A stretch of DNA of 64,000 bases from JAJUJL01 sp041736465 (GTDB taxonomy: Bacteria; Chloroflexota; Anaerolineae; Anaerolineales; UBA4823). The translations under genes were made by a program, and so were the position numbers. The notes under the pieces were generated by a model. The model was not told the origin of the DNA, did not search any database, and worked only from the letters and a program-made list of their open reading frames with translations. This document shows positions 58,320 to 64,000 of the stretch, one piece after another; position 1 is the stretch's first letter; each line of letters begins with the position of its first letter. The stretch lies in assembly GCA_041736465.1 (NCBI GenBank), contig JBGSTO010000685.1, positions 4,793 to 68,792 of the forward strand, written 5' to 3'.

Positions 58320-58769
58320 TTGGAAAGAACACTCGTGCTCGTAAAGCCCGATGGTGTCCAGCGTGGACTGATCGGTGAGGTGATCAGCCGGTTAGAGAGG
58401 CGAGGGTTGAGGCTGATTGCAGCAAAGTTTGTGTCCGTCAGCCGCGAACTGGCAGAGACCCACTATGCCGTTCACAAAGGCAAAGATTTCTACCCTGGCC
58501 TGATTGCCTATATCACCTCTTCACCCGTAATGGCAATGGCCTGGGAAGGCCCGCGGGCGATCGCAGTTGTGCGCCAAACCATGGGCTCTACCCGACCGTT
58601 TGAAGCCGCTCCCGGAACCATTCGCCATGATTTAGCACTGGAGACCGGTCGCAATCTCACCCACGCGTCTGACAGTGTACAAAACGGAGAGAATGAGATT
58701 GCACTGTGGTTCAAGCCGGAAGAGCTGGTCGCCTGGTCCCGCGAGACAGACCGCTGGATCTTCGAATAA
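58320..58769 (+). CDS. ndk: Nucleoside diphosphate kinase
   Basis: The 149-aa enzyme transfers the gamma phosphate between nucleoside tri- and diphosphates. It begins at a TTG (58320) with GGAGG 5 bp upstream; the product is MERTLVLVKPDGVQRGLIGEVISRLERRGLRLIAAKFV. The phosphohistidine region is NLTHASDSVQNGENEIALWF, with Ala in place of the more usual Gly after His. YPGLIAYITSSPVMAMAWEG and RPFEAAPGTIRHDLA are the nucleotide-binding segments. The length is normal. It follows the 1548-aa gene by 33 bp and is closed by a strong hairpin. Confidence 0.95.
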   Translation: MERTLVLVKPDGVQRGLIGEVISRLERRGLRLIAAKFVSVSRELAETHYAVHKGKDFYPGLIAYITSSPVMAMAWEGPRAIAVVRQTMGSTRPFEAAPGTIRHDLALETGRNLTHASDSVQNGENEIALWFKPEELVAWSRETDRWIFE

Positions 58770-58790
58770 TCCCCTCATTTGACCACCAAT

Positions 58791-58824
58791 CAGGCGGGAT
58801 ACACGCATATGTGTATCCCGCCTG
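58791..58824 (+). terminator. Perfect 14-bp hairpin after ndk
   Basis: CAGGCGGGATACAC (58791-58804) pairs perfectly with 58811-58824 around GCATAT. It lies 21 bp after the ndk stop. No T tract follows, so it may be a factor-assisted terminator or an mRNA-end protector. Confidence 0.65.
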
Positions 58825-58893
58825 GCGCGCATTTAAACCCACAAATCATATCTGATATAATGGCGCAACACGTTTAGCAGTAAGGAATATTTA

Positions 58894-60834
58894 ATGGCGC
58901 TTACCTCCCAAGAGATCATCGAACACATCGAACGCATCCTTCCTGGAGTAGAAAAACCTGGACGCTACACCGGCGGCGAGCTGAATCAGGTCTTAAAAGA
59001 TTGGCATGCGGTAACGTCGCACATCGCTCTGGTTTTTCCAGATATCTATGACCTGGGCATGTCTAACCTGGGCATGGCAATCCTGTACGATCTGATTAAC
59101 AAACGGCAGGATGCCCTGGCGGAGAGAGCCTTTTCACCCTGGATTGATATGGAAGCAGCCATGCGCCAGGCTGGCGTTCCCCTGTACTCGTTGGAGAGCA
59201 AACATGCCCTGGCGAATTTCGATATCATCGGTCTCTCACTGCCCTATGAAACCCTGTTTACCAATACACTCAACATTCTAGATCTGTCTGGTATTCCCCT
59301 GTTTTCATCACAACGCGAGCAGGATGATCCGCTGGTCATCGCTGGTGGTCACGCTGCCTACAACCCAGAACCGATGCACGCTTTCATTGACGCTTTTGTG
59401 ATCGGCGAGGGGGAAGAGGTAATCCACGAGATCATTGACAGACACCAGGCCTGGAAAGCCAGCGGCGCTGAGCGTCACGAGCTGCTCAGAGCGCTTTCCA
59501 AGATTTGGGGTGTGTATGTACCAGCGCTCTATGATGCCCATTACGGGTCCGATGGCGTTTTCTCTCATATCGAGAAGCTCGATGCTCAAGCCCCCTTGCC
59601 GGTTGTGAAACGCATCGTTCCAAAACTCCCGCCGCCCACCACCAACTTTATCGTTCCTTATATCGATACGGTTCACAACCGCATCCCTGTCGAGATCATG
59701 CGCGGCTGCACTCGCGGCTGTCGCTTTTGCCACGCCGGCATGATCACCCGCCCGGTTCGAGAGCGCAGCGTGCAGGAAATCGTCGATGCAGTCGAAGTAG
59801 CCCTGGAAAAGACAGGCTATGAAGAGATAGGCTTACTCTCGCTGTCATCCTCGGATTACACGCATATCTTAGAGCTGGTCAACGCAGTTTCAGAGCGATT
59901 CGCAAACCAGAATCTCAATGTCTCGCTGCCTTCCCTGCGCATCGAATCTTTTTCGGTGGACTTGATGGATGCCCTCAGGGACTCGCGTCGAGGAGGTTTT
60001 ACATTAGCTCCAGAAGCCGCAACGGAACGTATGCGCGAGATTATCAACAAACCCGTGAGCACACAGCAGTTGTTGGACACTGCTCGCGAGATCTACAGCC
60101 GCGGATGGCTGCATATCAAGCTTTATTTCATGATTGGGCATCCCTCCGAAACCATCGAGGACGTTCAAGCCATCGCCGATCTGTGTAGAGCAGTGCTGGC
60201 GGAGGGCCGCAAGGCAATTGGCAATCGCGCCAGCGTAACTGCCGGTGTCAGCACGTTCATCCCAAAACCTCACACCCCATTTCAGTGGGTTCCCTGCGAC
60301 ACTCTCGAGCAGATCCGCGCCAAGCAAGAGCTTCTGCGCAAGTCCCTGCGCGGACATGGCTTGAAGCTGAACTGGGTACGCCCGGAAGACTCGCTGCTTG
60401 AAGCGTGGCTGTCGCGTGGAGATCGCCGCCTGGCGGATGTCATCTATCGTGCCTGGAAGCTGGGAGCGCGCTTCGATGCCTGGGGCGACCAGATGCGCTT
60501 CGAAGCCTGGAGCCAGGCTTTTGCCCAGGTTGGGATCGATCCCGCTTTTTACTCGCACCGCGAACGCCCCATCGATGAAACTTTCCCCTGGGAGCATATC
60601 AGCACCACCGTCCGGAAGAAATTCCTGACTGAAGATTACCTGTGGAGCCAGCAAGGAAAAACCCGGGTCGACTGCCGAGAGCGCTGTTTCGCTTGCGGCA
60701 TACTACCCACTTTCGTGGATATGCGCCGGGCAAACCCCGGGGAGGTCTGGCAGTGTCCGGAAGTGAAATCCAAGCGTATTCCAGTCAGTGAGCTGCAATC
60801 ACCGGAGTTGATTCTGCCTGTAGCGGGCGATTGA
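58894..60834 (+). CDS. TIGR03960-type B12-binding/radical SAM protein
   Basis: The 646-aa protein starts with a B12-binding-like region (HIALVFPDIYDLGMSNLGMAILYDLINKR, PLVIAGGHAAYNPEPMHAFIDAFVIGEGEEV). The radical-SAM core has MRGCTRGCRFCHAG, where Cys272, Cys276 and Cys279 bind the 4Fe-4S cluster, and GFTLAPEAATERMREIINKP. The C-terminal part holds RVDCRERCFACGI. The family is called TIGR03960 and occurs beside or fused to TIGR03936, often near ribonuclease E/G and ribosomal protein genes. Its substrate is unknown; tRNA or rRNA modification has been suspected from context. The partner gene follows after 12 bp. Confidence 0.92.
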   Translation: MALTSQEIIEHIERILPGVEKPGRYTGGELNQVLKDWHAVTSHIALVFPDIYDLGMSNLGMAILYDLINKRQDALAERAFSPWIDMEAAMRQAGVPLYSLESKHALANFDIIGLSLPYETLFTNTLNILDLSGIPLFSSQREQDDPLVIAGGHAAYNPEPMHAFIDAFVIGEGEEVIHEIIDRHQAWKASGAERHELLRALSKIWGVYVPALYDAHYGSDGVFSHIEKLDAQAPLPVVKRIVPKLPPPTTNFIVPYIDTVHNRIPVEIMRGCTRGCRFCHAGMITRPVRERSVQEIVDAVEVALEKTGYEEIGLLSLSSSDYTHILELVNAVSERFANQNLNVSLPSLRIESFSVDLMDALRDSRRGGFTLAPEAATERMREIINKPVSTQQLLDTAREIYSRGWLHIKLYFMIGHPSETIEDVQAIADLCRAVLAEGRKAIGNRASVTAGVSTFIPKPHTPFQWVPCDTLEQIRAKQELLRKSLRGHGLKLNWVRPEDSLLEAWLSRGDRRLADVIYRAWKLGARFDAWGDQMRFEAWSQAFAQVGIDPAFYSHRERPIDETFPWEHISTTVRKKFLTEDYLWSQQGKTRVDCRERCFACGILPTFVDMRRANPGEVWQCPEVKSKRIPVSELQSPELILPVAGD

Positions 60835-60846
60835 GACATTTAAGCT

Positions 60847-61479
60847 ATGCGCATACGATTGAATTTCGCCAAAACCGAGGCCATGCGCTACACCGGGCAC
60901 CTGGATTTATTCCGCACCATTGAGCGCACCATCCGGCGGGCAAAGCTGCCCCTGGCCTACACCCAGGGCTTCAAACCTCACCCACGCATCAACCTGGCTT
61001 CTGCGCTGCCCCTCGGTTTCACCAGTGAGGCAGAGGTAGTCGATATCTGGCTTAAAAATGAATTGAGCCTGGAGCAAACCCTGCTTGCACTGCAGAAAGC
61101 GGCGCCTCCCGGTATGGTCATGCACTCGGTCGAACTTGCTCCACAAGATGCCAAAAGCCTGCAATCTGAAGTCCAGGCCTGTGACTACCAGGTCACCCTG
61201 CTCGAACCGCTATCAGATCTTGAGCAGCGTGTTGAGGCGATATTATCTGCGGATACGCTGCCGAGAGAACGGCGCGGCAAATCCTACGATCTTCGCCCGT
61301 TGATCGAGCAAATTTCTGTCCTCCCGCAGCCTGAAGGTGGCTTTGCTCAACTTCACATGCGCCTGGCGGCTCGAGAAGGCGCGACGGGACGACCTGAAGA
61401 AGTCGTGGCTGAATTGGGAGGCGATCCCCTGGCAGTGCGCTACCACCGCCTGCATGTGGTGATTGGCTCCCCGGTATAA
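60847..61479 (+). CDS. TIGR03936/DUF2344 radical-SAM-linked protein
   Basis: The 210-aa product opens with MRIRLNFAKTEAMRYTGHLDLFRTIERTIRRAKLPLAYTQGFKPHPRINLASALPLGFTSEAEVVDIWL, the signature of DUF2344. It is encoded 12 bp after the TIGR03960 gene. In other genomes the two are fused, so they very likely act together. No metal-binding cluster is seen in this partner. It may recognise the substrate for the radical-SAM subunit. The start ATG at 60847 lies in TTTAAGCTATG without a clear ribosome-binding site, suggesting coupled translation. Confidence 0.92.
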   Translation: MRIRLNFAKTEAMRYTGHLDLFRTIERTIRRAKLPLAYTQGFKPHPRINLASALPLGFTSEAEVVDIWLKNELSLEQTLLALQKAAPPGMVMHSVELAPQDAKSLQSEVQACDYQVTLLEPLSDLEQRVEAILSADTLPRERRGKSYDLRPLIEQISVLPQPEGGFAQLHMRLAAREGATGRPEEVVAELGGDPLAVRYHRLHVVIGSPV

Positions 61480-61511
61480 TCAAACCAAACATTAGCCTTG
61501 GGGTGGTTCAC

Positions 61512-62507
61512 ATGGGAATAGCGATCTCTCTGTGGGTGGGATTTTCAGCATCTTTCATTTTCGCGCTGATCCTCTATTGGTTGGATCGCTATGAAAAAGA
61601 GCCCCTGCTGCTGCTGGGCGGAGTATTCACCTGGGGAGCAGTTCTTGCCGCGGGAGCAGCCTTTATATTCAACACCCTGTTGGGCATCGGTGTTTTCTAC
61701 TTCTCCGGCTCTGAAAACCTGACCGATTTGACCACCGGCTCGATCATTGCCCCTCTTGTCGAGGAGGGATTGAAAGGGTTCGCGGTTGTTGTTATATTTC
61801 TCCTCAACCGCAAGGAGTTTGACTCATACCTGGATGGCATCATCTATGCTGGGATCGTCGCGCTCGGATTTGCTGCTACAGAGAACAGCTATTATATTTA
61901 CAGTCGAGGCTACCTGGAAAATGGGTTTGCGGGCCTGATTACGTTATCCTTTATTCGCATCATTCTGGTAGGTTGGCAGCACCCCTTCTACACTGCCTTC
62001 TTTGGGCTTGGTCTGGCAGCAGCACGCCTCTCCTCAAAGTGGGTGGTGAGAATCGCTGCCCCGATACTTGGATGGGGACTGGCAGTCTTCACCCATTCGA
62101 TGCACAACACCCTGGCAGAGTTTTCATCCGGGTTGGGAGGTTTGGCCTTCACCACCTTGCTCGACTGGAGCGGCTGGCTCTTTATGTTCTGCATCATCAT
62201 CTGGGCTACCCTGGTCGAGAAAAAATACATCAGCCAGCATCTGGAAGATGAAGTCGTACTGGGCACGATCACCAGACAGCAGTTTCAGATTGCGCGATCT
62301 GCACGTTCACAAAGCGCTGCCCGTTTCAGTGGGCTTATGGGTGGTCGCTTCAAAAATACCCACCGCTTCTACCAGATGTGCGCCGAGCTTGCACATAAGA
62401 AGCACCAGCTCACCCGTCTGGGAGAAGAAGGGGACCGGGTGGATGGGAACAGTGCAGCCATACAGCATTTGCGTACAGAGCTAACCCGCCTATCAGCGCT
62501 CATCTAG
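61512..62507 (+). CDS. prsW: PrsW-family intramembrane metalloprotease
   Basis: A 331-aa polytopic protein; ATG 61512 with GGGGTGG upstream is preferred to a GTG three codons earlier. All PrsW motifs are present: Glu84-Glu85 in VEEGLKGF, Glu124-Asn125 in FAATENSYY, His157 in GWQHPFYTAFFG and His195 in FTHSMHNTL. It belongs to the glutamic-type/CPBP-related membrane proteases; PrsW of Bacillus cleaves an anti-sigma factor. A cytoplasmic tail of about 85 residues (EKKYISQHLEDEVVLGTITRQQF...) follows the last helix and is longer than in Bacillus PrsW. The natural substrate here is unknown. Confidence 0.92.
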   Translation: MGIAISLWVGFSASFIFALILYWLDRYEKEPLLLLGGVFTWGAVLAAGAAFIFNTLLGIGVFYFSGSENLTDLTTGSIIAPLVEEGLKGFAVVVIFLLNRKEFDSYLDGIIYAGIVALGFAATENSYYIYSRGYLENGFAGLITLSFIRIILVGWQHPFYTAFFGLGLAAARLSSKWVVRIAAPILGWGLAVFTHSMHNTLAEFSSGLGGLAFTTLLDWSGWLFMFCIIIWATLVEKKYISQHLEDEVVLGTITRQQFQIARSARSQSAARFSGLMGGRFKNTHRFYQMCAELAHKKHQLTRLGEEGDRVDGNSAAIQHLRTELTRLSALI

Positions 62508-62542
62508 ACTGAAGCCAACCTGTCATTTTCTGAGCCTTCTTG

Positions 62543-63499
62543 ATGAACCCAGCAGCAAACCGGCGCGGCATCCTACTGGTCGCCTCAGCAGCCGCCAGCA
62601 TCAGCCTGCTCCCGGTGCTGTTTCGGGCATCCAGCAGGCTGCAGTTAGGGATCGGCACTCAACTCGCTGCACGCCTGCTGCTTGGCGCTCTGGCGCTGAT
62701 CCTGTGGAACCGATTTTTCCGGCATCATGCCTCGCGGGATGCCGCCAGGCCGACCAGAGAAGCCCGCTGGCTGGCAGCTGCCAGCGGGCTGGTGCTTTTC
62801 GCGGCTTTCACTACCTACACTGCCTCGATCAACCTGGGCACACCACCGGTCAAAGCCATTCTCATCATCTATACCAGTCCGATTATCACTGCTCTGCTGG
62901 CGCGCATATTTTTGAAAGAAGCGTTGACCCGGCGGAAACTTATGACCATCTTTGGCGGTGTTCTTGGAGTGCTGATATCCATCGGTTTTTGGAATGTCGC
63001 CGGATTGTATACCTTTCAGACCGGCGATCTCTTTGCTCTCGCCAACGCGTTTGCCACAGCCACGATTCCTATTTTAGGCAGGCGCAGCGCAGCCCTGCAC
63101 AATCGCTTCCCGCTGGTAGGCCTGGAACAGGCGCTGGTTTCGGCAGCATTATGGGGGCTGCTCTGCGGCGTCATAATTGGAATATCTGCGCCAGCAAATC
63201 CGGAATTGTGGAGCATCTCCTGGAAAATGGAAGCCGTCCTGATGATGCTCGGCCTTGGTTTAGCCGGCACAGCCGCGCCTTATATCTTGCTCTACAATGG
63301 TCTGCAGTACCTGGAAGCCTCGGTCGCCAGCATCATCTTGCTGCTGGAACCTGTATGCGTGGTTTTACTTCAAGTATTCCTGCTGCACGAGCCGGTGCAG
63401 TGGTACCAGGTTCTCGGTGGAGTGATCTTGCTGGCATGCGGCTACGCTGTGCAGGCTGGCACACCCCAAAAGGTAATCGAATCCCTCGAAATTAATTAG
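62543..63499 (+). CDS. EamA-family (drug/metabolite transporter) permease
   Basis: About 318 aa with ten membrane segments in two EamA repeats. The first repeat contains LVLFAAFTTYTASINLGTPPVKAILIIYTSPIITALLARIFLKEALTRRKLMTIFGGVLGVLISI. The second has GTAAPYILLYNGLQYLEASVASIILLLEPVCVVLLQVFLLHEPVQWYQVLGGVILLACGYAV. These are typical of RhaT/YdcZ-like exporters of metabolites or amino acids. The substrate cannot be inferred. The ATG at 62543 is preferred over the adjacent TTG. The tRNA-Arg gene follows. Confidence 0.9.
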   Translation: MNPAANRRGILLVASAAASISLLPVLFRASSRLQLGIGTQLAARLLLGALALILWNRFFRHHASRDAARPTREARWLAAASGLVLFAAFTTYTASINLGTPPVKAILIIYTSPIITALLARIFLKEALTRRKLMTIFGGVLGVLISIGFWNVAGLYTFQTGDLFALANAFATATIPILGRRSAALHNRFPLVGLEQALVSAALWGLLCGVIIGISAPANPELWSISWKMEAVLMMLGLGLAGTAAPYILLYNGLQYLEASVASIILLLEPVCVVLLQVFLLHEPVQWYQVLGGVILLACGYAVQAGTPQKVIESLEIN

Positions 63500-63534
63500 G
63501 TCTCAATGCAAATATGGTAAAATTACTGCCGCTT

Positions 63535-63606
<72 letters not shown>

Positions 63607-63635
63607 CTGTTTATTTAACGATGAAATCACGCGAG

Positions 63636-63845
63636 TTAAAGCGCCCAGGCTAAGAGGAATCCCACCAGCGCGACGATGATTCCCAGATGCAGCAGCAGGT
63701 CGCTCTCCACCACCCAGCCGGAAATAAAGAACTGCAGGAAGTAATTTGCTGCTACCAGCAGCACGCCAAGGATCGGCAGCAGCCCCTTGCGATGAGCAAA
63801 ATAATCGGACAGGCGATCCAGGAGACGGCTAAATGATTCTGACAT
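63636..63845 (-). CDS. Small hydrophobic membrane protein
   Basis: A 69-aa product from ATG 63845 (MSESFSRLLDRLSDYFAHRKG), two bases after the stop of the hflX-like gene. A basic amphipathic N-terminus precedes two hydrophobic helices: LLPILGVLLVAANYFLQFFI and DLLLHLGIIVALVGFLLAWAL. It is probably an integral membrane protein with both ends in the cytoplasm. I recognise no family. Tight spacing to the hflX-like gene suggests co-expression. A reading from 63866 would add seven residues overlapping that gene. Confidence 0.7.
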   Translation of the reverse strand: MSESFSRLLDRLSDYFAHRKGLLPILGVLLVAANYFLQFFISGWVVESDLLLHLGIIVALVGFLLAWAL

Positions 63846-63847
63846 GG

Positions 63848-64000
63848 CTATCCTGGGTTGAACCAATACGCCTGGTAGCGAGCCAACAATCTGCCTGGCA
63901 GGCGACCATGGATCAAAACGCCGCCGTGCTGCTGCTCGACACGTTCCACCTGACCTTGTTCATGGAATAAAGCAATCAAACCGCCTTCAGTGAAGGGCAG
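63848..64000 (-). CDS. hflX: C-terminal end of GTPase HflX (partial)
   Basis: The last 50 codons of a gene that enters from the right edge. The visible sequence LPFTEGGLIALFHEQGQVERVEQQHGGVLIHGRLPGRLLARYQAYW resembles the C-terminal domain of HflX, whose end has the pattern L-x-x-x-G-x-V-x-x-x-x-x-x-x-G-V-x-I-x-x-x-L-P-x-R-L. HflX is a ribosome-binding GTPase that splits stalled or hibernating ribosomes. The GTPase domain itself is outside the window, so the assignment rests only on this tail. Confidence 0.7.
   Translation of the reverse strand: MPFTEGGLIALFHEQGQVERVEQQHGGVLIHGRLPGRLLARYQAYWFNPG

Overview
The window looks like a chromosomal segment of a Chloroflexota bacterium, most likely class Anaerolineae. 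This is inferred, not proven. The reasons are a Tad/Flp pilus set with no outer-membrane secretin, many lipoproteins, a K+-independent H+-pyrophosphatase, a GldA/F/G-like ABC operon with a DUF4340 protein, the TIGR03960/TIGR03936 radical-SAM pair, and proteins rich in PDWL repeats. Promoters are of the ordinary TTGACA/TATAAT type. I see no insertion sequence, phage gene or CRISPR array.

Layout. (1) 1-4179: a sugar-catabolism locus with a GatA-like PTS EIIA (cut by the window edge), a class II aldolase, a URO-D-fold protein, a zinc alcohol dehydrogenase and, divergently, a 3-keto-L-gulonate-6-phosphate decarboxylase-type enzyme. Its promoters carry helically phased copies of the 12-bp palindrome TCACATNNGTGA. 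(2) 4203-8242: a copper operon csoR-copZ-copA-lipoprotein with a CsoR-type operator. (3) 8266-11487: thiol-redox genes. These are a thioredoxin-fold lipoprotein with an in-frame UGA at the active-site Cys position (candidate selenoprotein), a cysteine-less thioredoxin-fold lipoprotein, a ResA/TlpA protein and an Lgt-family membrane protein. (4) 11556-14485: DUF302 protein, folB, folE, hpf, comF. (5) 14543-22665: tadC, tadB, tadA, a receiver-TadZ fusion, cpaB and the Flp pilin, followed by a NarL/DegS-type two-component pair.

(6) 22775-44866: about 22 kb of glycan genes, nearly all on the minus strand. Ten are polytopic GT-C or DUF2029-type membrane proteins. The rest are soluble GT2/GT4 enzymes, a WbsX-like protein, a DPM1/GtrB-type polyprenyl-phosphate glycosyltransferase and one truncated GT4 remnant. 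(7) 45054-50385: rpoD and the ABC/Gld-like operon. (8) 50386-63499 on the plus strand: hppA behind a leader of roughly 390 nt, a 1548-aa PDWL-repeat/TPR/HhH protein, ndk, the radical-SAM pair, prsW and an EamA transporter. (9) tRNA-Arg(CCG), a small membrane protein and the C-terminal end of a probable hflX.

How it fits together. The copper operon and the neighbouring redox genes plausibly serve extracytoplasmic metal and thiol homeostasis. The DPM1-like enzyme could supply lipid-linked sugars to the GT-C enzymes for surface glycan or protein glycosylation, and the nearby Tad pilin is one possible acceptor (inference). The most unusual signals are the UGA-containing thioredoxin with a SECIS-like hairpin, the phased operator arrays, the PDWL-repeat protein, the interlocked inverted repeats between copZ and copA, and the long hppA leader.
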